A stretch of DNA of 64,000 bases from CBDCUC01 sp965222485 (GCA_965222485.1 CBDCUC010000040.1:248001-312000), one strand, 5' to 3'. Counted from the stretch's first letter, positions 35,701 to 45,124 are shown. Made by a program: numbers and translations. The notes: generated by a model from the sequence alone, not told the origin.

Positions 35701-36414
35701 ATGATGACGAGCGAGTCAGAACAAAATCGCCGCGAGCTTCGTTCATTTGGACGACGGTCGGGGCGAAAACTAAGTACGCGTCAGCAGAACCTGTTGGACA
35801 CTCTGCTGCCGCGCGTGGGGCTCGACGTTTCCAATCCACCGCCGGTGCGGCTGGCTGAACTGTTTGCCGGGCCTGTCGAGACGTTTGCTTTGGAAATTGG
35901 ATTTGGCGGTGCTGAACACCTCATCTGGCAGGCCGAACGCCACCCAGATACGGGGTTCATAGGCTGCGAGCCTTTCATCGACGGTGTCGTCAAGGCGTTG
36001 ACGGCCATCGACCAACGAAAACTCACCAACATTCGCCTCTATGCCAACGATGCGCGCGATGTGCTCCGCTGGCTGCCACGAGCCTGCATTGATCGTGCGT
36101 ATGTGCTGTTTCCCGATCCTTGGCCGAAGACGCGCCACCGCAAGCGCCGTTTGGTTAACGCGGAAAGTTTGGCGATGCTCGCGAAAGTCATGCACCCGGG
36201 CACGTCAAGGCTGCGGGTGGCCACCGACATCGGTGATTACGCGCGGACGCTTCTGATCGCGTATCAGCATTCCGGTCAATTTCGCTGGCTGGTCGATGAG
36301 CCCGGCGATTGGCGCAAGCGCCCCAATGATTGGCCGGCCACGCGCTACGAGCAAAAAGCCGTGCGCGAAGGCAGGCGCAGCTATTTTTTTGCATTTGAAC
36401 GCACACAGGATTAA
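35701..36414 (+). CDS. trmB: tRNA (guanine-N7-)-methyltransferase TrmB
   Basis: It methylates guanine 46 in the tRNA variable loop. The 237-residue protein has a class I methyltransferase fold with FALEIGFGGAEHL (SAM motif I), FIGCEPFIDGV and the family signature VLFPDPWPKTRHRKRRLV. It follows metK by 67 bases, so it probably uses the same transcript. Confidence 0.95.
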   Translation: MMTSESEQNRRELRSFGRRSGRKLSTRQQNLLDTLLPRVGLDVSNPPPVRLAELFAGPVETFALEIGFGGAEHLIWQAERHPDTGFIGCEPFIDGVVKALTAIDQRKLTNIRLYANDARDVLRWLPRACIDRAYVLFPDPWPKTRHRKRRLVNAESLAMLAKVMHPGTSRLRVATDIGDYARTLLIAYQHSGQFRWLVDEPGDWRKRPNDWPATRYEQKAVREGRRSYFFAFERTQD

Positions 36415-36585
36415 ACCGCAGAAGGCCATCACCTCGACATCTGCCGGTGCCGCTCATGTGAACGCGTGCACATAGCTGCCTGTGGTTTACGACGACCACA
36501 ACATGCACAAAAAAGCTTCACAATGAGCTTGCAACCGGCGCGCTGCTCACGTACTGTTGACGTGCTCATGATCATCTCAACTCTG

Positions 36586-36618
36586 AGAGTGGGCCCTCTG
36601 GGTCCGCTCTTTTTGTTT
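36586..36618 (+). terminator. Terminator-like hairpin in the rimP-nusA leader (candidate attenuator)
   Basis: AGAGTGGGCCC (36586-36596) pairs along its whole length with GGGTCCGCTCT (36600-36610), counting two G-U pairs, around a three-base loop. TTTTGTTTTG follows at once. It lies 45 bases before the rimP start and after the trmB stop, inside what should be the 5' leader of the nusA operon. It may terminate the trmB transcript or act as an attenuator under NusA control; the sequence alone cannot separate these. Confidence 0.8.
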
Positions 36619-36662
36619 TGGGAAGGCGCGGTCGAGCTCAGCAACACAGGTTCAACTGGCGA

Positions 36663-37271
36663 ATGGTGACGAGCGAGAGCGGCGCATCGAGCGATCGCTT
36701 TATCCGCGAGGCGGGGTTGGCGGGTGCAGTAGCAGCCCTCGTGGAGCCTGTCTTGGAGGATTTGGGCTTTCGGCTTGTGCGGGTGCATGTGTCAGGCGGA
36801 GACGTCAAAACGTTACAGATCATGGCGGAACGGCCGGACGGGTCGATCACCGTTGATGATTGCGAATCGATATCCCGCCAGCTATCGCCGGTGTTGGACG
36901 TTCACGATCCGGTTCCGGGCGCCTACCGGCTGGAAATTTCATCGCCCGGCATAGACCGGCCATTGGTTAGACCTACTGATTTCGAAACCTGGTCCGGTCA
37001 TGAAGCGAAAATTGAACTGACCGAATTGGTCGACGGCCGCCGCCGATTTCGTGGCCGGCTGGAAGGATTTGAGGACGGGGAAATACGGATCGAGGTTGAC
37101 CTGAAGGACGTCGGCCGAACGGTTCTAGGTGTTCCTGTCAATCTGATCGGCGAAGCCAAGCTTGTGCTGACAGATGAACTTGTTCGCGAAGCGCTGCGGC
37201 GCTCGAAGGAAAAGGCCAAAGCCGGCGAATCGCTTCACGACGGAGCAGAGCCGGATGACTTGGAGGACTGA
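36663..37271 (+). CDS. rimP: Ribosome maturation factor RimP
   Basis: RimP assists 30S subunit assembly. The 202-residue protein has the N-terminal domain (LVEPVLEDLGFRLVRVHVSGGDVKTLQIMAE...ITVDDCESISRQLSPVLDV) and the C-terminal SH3-like domain (YRLEISSPGIDRPLVRPTDF). The acidic tail of about 15 residues is poorly conserved. It is the first gene of the rimP-nusA-ylxR-infB operon; nusA begins six bases after its stop. Confidence 0.94.
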   Translation: MVTSESGASSDRFIREAGLAGAVAALVEPVLEDLGFRLVRVHVSGGDVKTLQIMAERPDGSITVDDCESISRQLSPVLDVHDPVPGAYRLEISSPGIDRPLVRPTDFETWSGHEAKIELTELVDGRRRFRGRLEGFEDGEIRIEVDLKDVGRTVLGVPVNLIGEAKLVLTDELVREALRRSKEKAKAGESLHDGAEPDDLED

Positions 37272-37277
37272 AGCAAA

Positions 37278-39017
37278 ATGGGCGTAGCTGGAATCAGCGC
37301 AAACCGTCTGGAGCTTCTTCAGATTGCCGACGCAGTGGCGCGCGAGAAGTCGATTGACCGAATGATTGTCATTCAGGCCATGCAGGACGCCATTCAAAAA
37401 GCAGCCCGCTCCCGTTACGGAGCGGAGAACGACATTCGCTGCGAAATCGATCCGCGGACCGGCGAGACCAGGCTCACGCGTGTGACCACGATCGTTGAGG
37501 AAGTCGAAAACGATGCGACCGAGATTTCGGTTGAAGTAGCTCAGCGGGATAATCCGGACGCACAGGCCGGCGACCTGATTACTGAGGAGTTGCCGCCGCT
37601 AGACTTTGGTCGTGTGGCGGCCCAGAACGCCAAGCAGGTCATTGTCCAGAAGGTCCGCGAAGCCGAACGTGAGCGGCAGTTTGAAGAATATAAAGATCGC
37701 GTTGGCGAGGTCGTCAACGGAACCGTGAAGCGGGTCGAATACGGCAATGTCATTGTCGACCTGGGCCGGGCTGAGGGCATCATCCGCCGCGACGAGATGA
37801 TCCCGCGCGAAAATGTTCGTTATGGTGATCGCACGCGCGCCTATATTTACGATGTGCGCCAAGAGCAGCGGGGCCCGCAAATCTTCCTGTCGCGTGCCCG
37901 CCCCGAGTTTATGTCCAAGCTGTTCTCCCAGGAGGTTCCTGAAATCTACGATGGCGTCGTAGAGATCAAGTCGGTTGCCCGCGATCCTGGCTCACGCGCC
38001 AAAATTGCCGTCACGTCCAACGATTCTTCCGTTGATCCGGTTGGTGCCTGTGTCGGCATGCGCGGTTCGCGCGTTCAGGCCGTCGTCAACGAGCTGCAAG
38101 GCGAAAAAGTCGACATCATTCAGTGGCCGGGAGAAGAAGACGCAGCAGGCTTTGTCGTTAACGCCCTTGCCCCGGCGGAGGTGACGAAGGTTGTGCTTGA
38201 TGAAGATTCAAGGCGCATCGAAGTTGTCGTGCCCGAAACGCAGCTTTCTCTCGCCATTGGCCGGCGCGGGCAGAATGTCCGGCTGGCCTCCCAGCTCACA
38301 GGCTGGGATATCGACATCCTGACTGAGGAAGAGGAAAGCGAGCGCCGCCAGAAGGAATTCGCCGAGCGGTCTCAGCTACTCATGGATTCGCTCGACGTCG
38401 ATGAGGTCATCGCCCAGCTCCTGGTCACGGAAGGTTTTGCCTCGATCGAGGAAGTCGCCTACGTGGACTTGAGCGAAATTGCGCAGATCGAAGGATTCGA
38501 CGAAAGCACGGCAGAAGAAATTCAGTCTCGTGCCCGTGAATACCTTGAAAAGCAGGAACAGGAACGCGATGCCAAGCGGCGTGAGCTGGGCGTTGCCGAC
38601 GAACTTGCTGAGGTGGAAGGTGTCACCACTGCGATGATGATTGCTTTTGGCGAGAACGAGATCAAGACCGTCGAGGACCTTGCCGATTGTGCGACCGATG
38701 ATCTCACCGGTTGGATTGAGCGTAAGAAGGAGAAGGGCGCCGAACCGGTCCGCCATTCCGGAATTCTGGATAATTTCGACGTTAGCCGCAGTGACGCCGA
38801 GGACATGATCATGGCGGCGCGCATCAAGGCGGGCTGGATTTCACCGGAAGACTTGATTGAACCTGAGCCAGAAGGTGATGGCGAAGAAGGGGCTGAAGCC
38901 GCCGAAGGAGACGAGGCGGAGAAGGCTGCAGCGGCGGATGCGGCAGAGCCTGAGCAGACGGCACAGGCGGACGTGACGGCGGATGATAACGAACCGACCA
39001 CCGGCCAGCCCGGTTGA
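37278..39017 (+). CDS. nusA: Transcription termination/antitermination factor NusA
   Basis: NusA binds RNA polymerase and controls pausing, termination and antitermination. The 579 residues contain the N-terminal polymerase-binding domain (about 1-125), an S1 domain (about 130-200, VGEVVNGTVKRVEYGNVIVDLG), two KH domains (GACVGMRGSRVQAV and LAIGRRGQNVRLASQLTGWDIDI) and two acidic helix-hairpin-helix repeats, followed by a Glu/Ala-rich tail. This is the usual alphaproteobacterial layout. A full ribosome/RNA operon lies downstream. Confidence 0.97.
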   Translation: MGVAGISANRLELLQIADAVAREKSIDRMIVIQAMQDAIQKAARSRYGAENDIRCEIDPRTGETRLTRVTTIVEEVENDATEISVEVAQRDNPDAQAGDLITEELPPLDFGRVAAQNAKQVIVQKVREAERERQFEEYKDRVGEVVNGTVKRVEYGNVIVDLGRAEGIIRRDEMIPRENVRYGDRTRAYIYDVRQEQRGPQIFLSRARPEFMSKLFSQEVPEIYDGVVEIKSVARDPGSRAKIAVTSNDSSVDPVGACVGMRGSRVQAVVNELQGEKVDIIQWPGEEDAAGFVVNALAPAEVTKVVLDEDSRRIEVVVPETQLSLAIGRRGQNVRLASQLTGWDIDILTEEEESERRQKEFAERSQLLMDSLDVDEVIAQLLVTEGFASIEEVAYVDLSEIAQIEGFDESTAEEIQSRAREYLEKQEQERDAKRRELGVADELAEVEGVTTAMMIAFGENEIKTVEDLADCATDDLTGWIERKKEKGAEPVRHSGILDNFDVSRSDAEDMIMAARIKAGWISPEDLIEPEPEGDGEEGAEAAEGDEAEKAAAADAAEPEQTAQADVTADDNEPTTGQPG

Positions 39018-39048
39018 TGAAGGTGGTAGGGAGAGAAAGGATAAGCGC

Positions 39049-39705
39049 GTGGGCGGTCGACAGCGACCAGCCGGAGGATCGGTTGATCTGGCTACGGGTG
39101 AGCCCGTGCGCCAGTGCGCCGCCACGCGCCGACTGCGCAATACAAGCGAGCTGATCCGTTTCGTCGCAGGGCCGGACGGCACAATTGTGCCTGATCTGGC
39201 TGGAAACCTGCCCGGCCGCGGTGTCTGGGTGAGCGCTGATCAGGCAAGCGTTGCTGCTGCGATCACCTCCAAGGCCTTTTCAAGAAGCCTGAAATCGCCC
39301 GTTTCAGTCGATCCCGGCTTGCCAGCACTGGTCGAAAAACTGCTGTTAAAGCGGGCGCTTGCTGCCCTTTCGCTAGCAAATAAGGCAGGCCTCGTGGTCG
39401 CGGGTTTTGATCAGGTAAACGCCGCCATTGAGCGGGGCAAGCTAGCCGCCCTACTGCATGGCCAGGATGCCGCTGCGGGCGGTTGTACCAAGCTGGATCG
39501 CAAGTTCGAGCATGTCGCAGCCGCGGCGGGCAAGCCTGCGTCAATCGTGGCCTGCTTGACCATCGAGCAAATGAGTTTGGCCATGGGCCGGTCAAATGTG
39601 GTACACGCTGGCTTAATACATGGCGGGGCGACGACACGTCTCCTGGCCGAAACTGAGCGACTATCACGTTACCGGACCGGGCTTGAGGATCGCCCGGCCG
39701 CGTAG
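39049..39705 (+). CDS. YlxR (DUF448) and L7Ae-like fused RNA-binding protein
   Basis: This 218-residue protein joins a YlxR domain (about 20-90, with RQCAATRRLRNTSELIRFV and PGRGVWVSAD) to a C-terminal ribosomal L7Ae/L30e-like domain (about 105-200). Such fusions are normal in alphaproteobacteria between nusA and infB and are presumed to bind RNA or RNase P. The GTG at 39049 was chosen because AGAAAGGA lies eight bases upstream. An ATG at 38983 overlaps the end of nusA and is less likely. Confidence 0.88.
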   Translation: MGGRQRPAGGSVDLATGEPVRQCAATRRLRNTSELIRFVAGPDGTIVPDLAGNLPGRGVWVSADQASVAAAITSKAFSRSLKSPVSVDPGLPALVEKLLLKRALAALSLANKAGLVVAGFDQVNAAIERGKLAALLHGQDAAAGGCTKLDRKFEHVAAAAGKPASIVACLTIEQMSLAMGRSNVVHAGLIHGGATTRLLAETERLSRYRTGLEDRPAA

Positions 39706-39750
39706 AGCGGGGGGTGGTCGCCAGATGTTAGGACTTTGAACGGAAATCGT

Positions 39751-42486
39751 ATGACGGAAACGAAAGACTCAACCGATAAACCAAGCCGCACTGGCGGGCG
39801 CAAGCCGCTGTCGCTGCAGCGTACGGTCGAGTCAGGCCATGTGCGCCAGAATTTCAGCCACGGCCGCTCAAAATCGGTGGTTGTCGAGAAGCGCAAGACG
39901 CGCAAGCTGGCGGCACCGGGAGCGAAGCCTGATAAAGAAAAGACAGCGGCCCCAGCGTCCAAGCCGGCTGTAGCGCCTGCTCGAAAAAAGCCCGCCGCAC
40001 CACCCGCTGCGGAACAGAATGCAGCAGCAGCACAGCGTACGCTATCGGACGAAGAGCTGGCAGCCCGCGACAAGGCGCTTGCCGCAGCAAAGGTACGCGA
40101 CGAGGAAGATCGCAAGCAGGCGGCCGCGGCGCCTCCTCCGGCTGCGAAGGCTGCTGTGACCAAGCCTGAAGAGGCTGCACCTGCAGCGCCAAAACAGGCG
40201 GAAGCTGCTCCCGCTGCAAAAGCAGACGAAGCACCAAAGCCTGCCGAAGACGCAAAAGCAGATAAAAAGGACGGGGCAAGAAAATCTGCTGAGCCTTCTG
40301 CCAAGAAGCGCGAAGAGCGCGACGCTGATAAGAAGGCATCGACGCCTGGAAAGACGAGATCACTCGATACCGCGATGATGCCGCGTGCCGGTGGCCGGCC
40401 GAAGGAAATATTGCTGCCAGGCGCCCCCGCGGCACCGGACGTCCCCGCCGAAGAAGCCAAGCCCGATCACGCCAAGCGTGCCAGCCGTGTGCAAACAGCG
40501 CGTGCCGTGGAAGAGGAGGGTGCTCGCGGACGCGGCGACAAGCGCGGAAAACAACAGCGTACACCGTCAAGATCTGGTGACGAGCGCCGTGAGCGCGGAA
40601 AGCTCACCGTCGACAAGTTGCTCAACACCGAGCAGCGTGAGCGGTCTTTGGCATCGTTGAAACGCCGGCGCGAGCGCGAGAAAATGAAAGCGGCCGGTAT
40701 CCCTCAACAGCGAGAAAAAATCGCCAGAGAGGTCGTCATTCCGGAAGTGATCACAATTCAGGAACTTGCAAACCGCATGACGGAGCGTGCGGTCGATGTG
40801 ATTAAGTTCCTGATGAAGCAGGGCGAAATGCACAAGATCAACGATGTGATTGACGCGGACACCGCGGAGTTGATCGTTGAGGATTTCGGCCATACCGCGA
40901 AACGCGTGTCGGAAGCAGATGTTGAAGAAGGCTTCATCGGCGAGGAAGATGCCGAAGACGCCCGCGAAGCCCGCGCACCCGTGGTTACTATTATGGGACA
41001 CGTCGACCACGGCAAGACGTCGCTTCTCGACGCCATTCGCCAAGCCAATGTGGTTTCTGGTGAAGCCGGCGGAATCACCCAGCATATTGGCGCCTACCAG
41101 GTGACGACGCCGGCAGGCAACAAAGTGACGTTCATTGACACGCCGGGTCACGCAGCCTTTACGGCAATGCGCGCTCGTGGTGCGAAAGTCACCGACATTG
41201 TCGTCTTGGTCGTTGCGGCCGACGACGGCGTCATGCCGCAGACCATTGAGGCGATCAATCACGCCAAGGCCGCCGAAGTCCCGCTCATCGTTGCCATCAA
41301 CAAGATGGACAAGCCGCAGGCGGATCCCAGCCGCGTTCGCACCGAGCTGCTGCAGCATGAAGTGGTCGTTGAAAGTATGTCTGGCGACACTCTTGAGGTC
41401 GAGGTTTCTGCACTAAAGCAAACCAATCTGGACAAGCTTCTAGAAGCCATCACGCTGCAGGCTGAGCTCCTTGATTTACGCGCCAATCCGAACCGTGCCG
41501 CCGACGGCATCATCATTGAAGCGAAGCTTGAACGTGGCCGCGGACCTGTCGGCACTGTCCTGATACAGCGCGGAACTTTGGCCGTAGGCGACATCATCGT
41601 TGCCGGATCGTCGTGGGGACGCGTGCGCGCCTTGATCGACGACCACGGAAAGAACGTTGCGAAGGCGGGACCTTCGGTTCCGGTTGAGATCCTCGGTTTT
41701 GATTCTGCGCCTGAAGCAGGCGATCAGTTTGCCGTCGTCGAGAACGAAGCGCGTGCGCGTGAAATCACCGAGTACCGTGTCCGTAAGCGCCGTGAGGCGC
41801 TCGGTCCGGCAGGATCGGGCCGCACGCTTGAGCAGATGATGCAGTCGCTGAAGGACGAAGCGGGCCGGAAGGAATTCCCACTTCTCATCAAGGGCGACGT
41901 GCAGGGCTCTGTGGAGGCTATCACTGGTGCGCTGAAGAAGCTTGGCACTGACGAAGTTGAAGCAAGGGTCATTCACTCCGGTGTCGGCGGTATCACCGAA
42001 TCCGACGTAACGCTGGCGATGGCGTCAAATGCGGTTCTTGTTGGCTTTAACGTGCGTGCAAACACGCAAGCCAAGCAGGCTGCAGAAAGTCAGGGCATAG
42101 AAATCCGCTATTACAACATCATCTACGATCTGGTGGATGACGTGAAAGCGGCGATGTCCGGCTTGCTGGAGCCGACGATCCGCGAAATCTTCCTCGGCAA
42201 CGCCAAGATCTTGGAGGTCTTTAACATCACCAAGGTCGGCAGGGTCGCAGGCTGCCAGGTCACTGAAGGCAAAGTGGAACGCGGGGCAAAGGTGCGCCTC
42301 ATTCGCGATGATGTCGTTATCCATGAGGGTACGCTATCGACGCTGAAGCGCTTCAAGGACGAGGTCAAGGAAGTTCCGGTCGGCCAGGAGTGCGGTATGG
42401 CATTCGCCAACTACCAGGACATTCGTGCTGGCGATGTTATCGAGTGTTTCAACATCGAAAAGGTTCAGCGCACGCTCGACGATTGA
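39751..42486 (+). CDS. infB: Translation initiation factor IF-2
   Basis: IF-2 is the GTPase that delivers initiator tRNA to the 30S subunit. The 911 residues start with a lysine-, alanine- and glutamate-rich region of about 320 residues typical of alphaproteobacteria, then IF2_N, then the G domain with GHVDHGKT (416-423), DTPGH (463-467) and NKMD (517-520), followed by domains II to IV. The ATG at 39751 gives the conserved MTETK start; the TTG at 39736 is rejected. A hairpin without T run (GGCACCG 42527-42533 with CGGTGCC 42550-42556) lies after the stop. Confidence 0.97.
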   Translation: MTETKDSTDKPSRTGGRKPLSLQRTVESGHVRQNFSHGRSKSVVVEKRKTRKLAAPGAKPDKEKTAAPASKPAVAPARKKPAAPPAAEQNAAAAQRTLSDEELAARDKALAAAKVRDEEDRKQAAAAPPPAAKAAVTKPEEAAPAAPKQAEAAPAAKADEAPKPAEDAKADKKDGARKSAEPSAKKREERDADKKASTPGKTRSLDTAMMPRAGGRPKEILLPGAPAAPDVPAEEAKPDHAKRASRVQTARAVEEEGARGRGDKRGKQQRTPSRSGDERRERGKLTVDKLLNTEQRERSLASLKRRREREKMKAAGIPQQREKIAREVVIPEVITIQELANRMTERAVDVIKFLMKQGEMHKINDVIDADTAELIVEDFGHTAKRVSEADVEEGFIGEEDAEDAREARAPVVTIMGHVDHGKTSLLDAIRQANVVSGEAGGITQHIGAYQVTTPAGNKVTFIDTPGHAAFTAMRARGAKVTDIVVLVVAADDGVMPQTIEAINHAKAAEVPLIVAINKMDKPQADPSRVRTELLQHEVVVESMSGDTLEVEVSALKQTNLDKLLEAITLQAELLDLRANPNRAADGIIIEAKLERGRGPVGTVLIQRGTLAVGDIIVAGSSWGRVRALIDDHGKNVAKAGPSVPVEILGFDSAPEAGDQFAVVENEARAREITEYRVRKRREALGPAGSGRTLEQMMQSLKDEAGRKEFPLLIKGDVQGSVEAITGALKKLGTDEVEARVIHSGVGGITESDVTLAMASNAVLVGFNVRANTQAKQAAESQGIEIRYYNIIYDLVDDVKAAMSGLLEPTIREIFLGNAKILEVFNITKVGRVAGCQVTEGKVERGAKVRLIRDDVVIHEGTLSTLKRFKDEVKEVPVGQECGMAFANYQDIRAGDVIECFNIEKVQRTLDD

Positions 42487-42678
42487 TCGGCTGAGCTGAC
42501 AAGCACCCAGGCGGCATTTTTCCTCCGGCACCGCGTATGAGTGGCGGTACGGTGCCACACTTTCACACTAGGTTCGTCGCCTGAGATCAATCCGGTGTGT
42601 CGGAGCCATCACCCACATACCGGCAGTTCGCTGGCACTTTTTGAAAATCGATTGCGCAAGACAAGGCGGGAGGTCGGC

Positions 42679-43275
42679 ATGTCCGAGCACGACAACCTGA
42701 AGCTTTCCTACAAGGTCCCCTACGCTAGGATCATGAAGCTAAGCCGATCGGCGAACAGACACACCTTTAGGGACATTTGGCTGATGTCGTGGGCATTGCG
42801 CCTCTTCTTCATCGTCTTTGCGCTCGCGATAATCGCCTGGCCTGAACGCGCCGCGGAATATCTTTACATGTTCAACAAGGCCGTGGGTCTGCCGCCAGAA
42901 GAAACCTGGTTGCCGATGTTCATAGTCGTAGGCGCATTTATCGGCGGTCTTTTCATCCTGCGCCGCCTCCAGCGCAACCGATTGCAACAACGCGTGGACT
43001 TCGACGAGACCATACACCTCACCATGGAAGAACGCGGCGTGCGCTTCGGGTCGAGTACGCTTGACTATTTTCTCAAATGGGCCGGTATTCGCGAAATCTA
43101 CATGGAACCGGATGGCCCTGTTCTTGCGCATGGAACGTTCTACTTTCTGATTCCCAACGATGCGTTTGCAAGCGAACAGCAACGCGCCGGTTTTCTGCGC
43201 CATGTCCTCGCGCGCATAGAGCCGGAAGCCCGTAAGAAAAGTGAAAGGCAGTTGGCAGATGCCCTCGCGCAGTAA
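42679..43275 (+). CDS. Two-helix membrane protein with YcxB-like C-terminal domain
   Basis: The product has 198 residues: a short polar N-terminus, two membrane helices (about 40-62 and 80-98) and a cytoplasmic YcxB-like domain (about 110-185; MEERGVRFGSSTLDYFLKWAGIREIYMEPDGPVLAHGTFYFLIPNDAF). YcxB-like proteins have no known biochemical role. The gene sits between infB and rbfA, where most alphaproteobacteria have no gene, and its end overlaps the rbfA start by 17 bases, so rbfA may depend on its translation. A GGGAGG site lies close before the ATG. Confidence 0.78.
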   Translation: MSEHDNLKLSYKVPYARIMKLSRSANRHTFRDIWLMSWALRLFFIVFALAIIAWPERAAEYLYMFNKAVGLPPEETWLPMFIVVGAFIGGLFILRRLQRNRLQQRVDFDETIHLTMEERGVRFGSSTLDYFLKWAGIREIYMEPDGPVLAHGTFYFLIPNDAFASEQQRAGFLRHVLARIEPEARKKSERQLADALAQ

Positions 43276-43645
43276 CACACCATCTCAGCGGCAGCTTCGC
43301 GTTGGAGAAATGCTGCGTCACGCGCTTTCCGAAATGCTGGTGCGCGGCGATATTCATGATGATGTGATCGCAGGCCACGTCATCACGATCTCTGAGGTGC
43401 GCATGTCTCCCGACCTGAAGATGGCGAAAGCCTACGTCATGCCGCTCGGCGGTAGCGACGTGGCCCAAGTAATCGCCGCGCTCAATCGGAACAAGAAGTT
43501 CATTCGCTCCCAGATCGGCCGCGCGGTAACGCTGAAATATGTGCCGGACGTCAGGTTCTTCGAGGACAACACCTTCGATGAAGCATTGCGCATCGACGAG
43601 TTGCTGCACTCTCCGAAGGTGCAGCAGGATCTCAACGGAGATTGA
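43259..43645 (+). CDS. rbfA: Ribosome-binding factor A
   Basis: RbfA acts in late 16S rRNA processing and cold adaptation. The 128-residue KH-fold protein has the family pattern RQLRVGEMLRHALSEMLVRGDI, ITISEVRMSPDLKMAKAYVMPLGG and LKYVPDVRFFEDNTFDEALRIDELL. The ATG at 43259 lies inside the end of the preceding membrane-protein gene with GAAAGGCAG upstream, implying translational coupling. truB follows. Confidence 0.95.
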   Translation: MPSRSNTPSQRQLRVGEMLRHALSEMLVRGDIHDDVIAGHVITISEVRMSPDLKMAKAYVMPLGGSDVAQVIAALNRNKKFIRSQIGRAVTLKYVPDVRFFEDNTFDEALRIDELLHSPKVQQDLNGD

Positions 43646-43717
43646 TCCGCCACCTGCCTCGTTTATCTCCGCATCCGCTATTGCCACTATCCAGTAACTG
43701 ATAGGACAACTTAGGGA

Positions 43718-44644
43718 ATGGCACGACGTAAAAAGGGCCGGCCGGTCAGCGGTTGGCTAATCCTGGATAAGCCTTCCGGTCTTACCTCCACCCACGCTGT
43801 GGGTAGGATCAAGCGCTTGTTTCAGGCGCAAAAGGCGGGCCATGCCGGAACGCTGGATCCGCTCGCAACAGGCATCCTGCCGCTGGCGCTCGGCGAGGCG
43901 ACAAAGACTGTCTCCTTTGCCATGGATGGCGAAAAGTCCTACCGGTTCACGGTGCGCTGGGGTGAAGAGACCGATACTGACGATTCTGAGGGAAAAATCA
44001 CGACACGAGCCGACGCACGACCAAGCCAAGAGGCTATTGAACGTCTCGTTCCCGATTTCATTGGCGAGGTCATGCAGGTTCCGCCGCGTTTCTCCGCCAT
44101 CAAGGTGGAGGGCGAACGCGCCTACGATCTTGCGCGTAGCGGCGAAGAAGTCGAACTCAAAGCCCGCCCGGTTCAGATTGATGATTTACGGCTGGTCGCC
44201 AGCCCGGACCCTGATCAGGCTATTTTTGAAGCAGACTGCGGAAAGGGCACCTACGTTCGTGCGCTTGCCCGAGATATGGGCCGCGAATTGGGCTGCTACG
44301 GCCACATCACAGCGCTACGGCGGACGCGCGTGGGGCCTTTTAGCGAGGACGACGCTGTCAGTCTCGATGAGTTGGAGGCCGCCGCTGAGGATGCGCAAGG
44401 CCCTGAGGAACTCGATCGCTTTCTGTCTCCAGTCGAGTCGGCGCTCGACGACATTCCCGCCTTGCCTGTTTCGTCTGCAGACGCCGCCAGTTTGGCGCGC
44501 GGCCAGGCCATCATTATGCGTGGACGCGATGCCCCCATTCTTTCTGGTACGGCATACACGACGTGTCGCGGCATTCTGATCGCTCTGGTCGAGGCGGAAA
44601 AAGGTGAATTGCGCCCCTTCAGGGTGTTTCAGCAACCCGGCTGA
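43718..44644 (+). CDS. truB: tRNA pseudouridine(55) synthase TruB
   Basis: It makes pseudouridine 55 in the T-loop of tRNAs. The 308-residue product has GWLILDKPSGLTSTHAVGRIK near the start and the catalytic aspartate Asp47 in GHAGTLDPLATG. KGTYVRALARDMGRELG and a C-terminal PUA-like region follow. The ATG at 43718 lies 72 bases after rbfA. Confidence 0.96.
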   Translation: MARRKKGRPVSGWLILDKPSGLTSTHAVGRIKRLFQAQKAGHAGTLDPLATGILPLALGEATKTVSFAMDGEKSYRFTVRWGEETDTDDSEGKITTRADARPSQEAIERLVPDFIGEVMQVPPRFSAIKVEGERAYDLARSGEEVELKARPVQIDDLRLVASPDPDQAIFEADCGKGTYVRALARDMGRELGCYGHITALRRTRVGPFSEDDAVSLDELEAAAEDAQGPEELDRFLSPVESALDDIPALPVSSADAASLARGQAIIMRGRDAPILSGTAYTTCRGILIALVEAEKGELRPFRVFQQPG

Positions 44645-44792
44645 GTGCTGCGGTGCTGGATGAGACGCGCTTTTTTGCTCGCAAGTTGGGACTGATCGTG
44701 TATAAGGCCCGGATCGCGCGCGCTTCTTGAAGTTCGCGCGAACTGTTTCTTTGGACCTTGCTGGACGACATCCCGGCTTCTCCAAAGATAAA

Positions 44793-44814
44793 AAGCGCTG
44801 AGATACAAGCGCTT
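44793..44814 (+). promoter_or_regulatory. Hairpin in the rpsO leader
   Basis: AAGCGCT (44793-44799) pairs perfectly with AGCGCTT (44808-44814) around GAGATACA. It ends about 20 bases before the rpsO ribosome binding site AAAGGAG. Ribosomal protein S15 represses its own mRNA through leader structures in several phyla, including alphaproteobacteria, so this is a candidate S15 binding element. A possible promoter lies before it, with TATAAG at 44701-44706. Confidence 0.5.
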
Positions 44815-44842
44815 AGTCTCCCAAATTCTGAAAGGAGTTCTG

Positions 44843-45124
44843 ATGTCGAAGGAACGGCCAGAGCGTAAGGCTACCCGTGAGAAAGTTATCGCGGACAACG
44901 CCACCAAACCCGGCGATACCGGCTCTCCGGAGGTGCAGATCGCGATCCTTACCGAGCGAATTACCCACCTTACGGAACACTTCAAGACACACAAGAAAGA
45001 CAATCACTCACGGCGCGGACTGCTGAAAATGGTCAGCCTACGCCGTCAGCTTCTGGACTACGTGAAACGCAAAGACGTGGCACGCTACCAGGGCATCATT
45101 GAAAAGCACGGCATCCGCCGCTGA
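44843..45124 (+). CDS. rpsO: 30S ribosomal protein S15
   Basis: This is a 93-residue ribosomal protein that binds the central domain of 16S rRNA. The sequence has GDTGSPEVQIAILTERITHLTEHFKTHKKDNHSRRGLLKMVSLRRQLLDYVKRKD, the S15 signature. The N-terminus is about four residues longer than in E. coli. A strong AAAGGAG site lies before the ATG. It is followed by pnp, as in most bacteria. Confidence 0.97.
   Translation: MSKERPERKATREKVIADNATKPGDTGSPEVQIAILTERITHLTEHFKTHKKDNHSRRGLLKMVSLRRQLLDYVKRKDVARYQGIIEKHGIRR

Noticed and set aside
39669..40460. Long minus-strand frame of 263 codons, rich in Ala and Ser, opposite the start of infB
   Set aside because: It is the mirror of the Lys/Ala-rich, GC-biased IF-2 N-terminus and has no independent homology.
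44675..44706. TTGCTC...TATAAG as a strong rpsO promoter
   Set aside because: The spacer is 20 bases, longer than ideal, so only the -10-like TATAAG is mentioned as possible.
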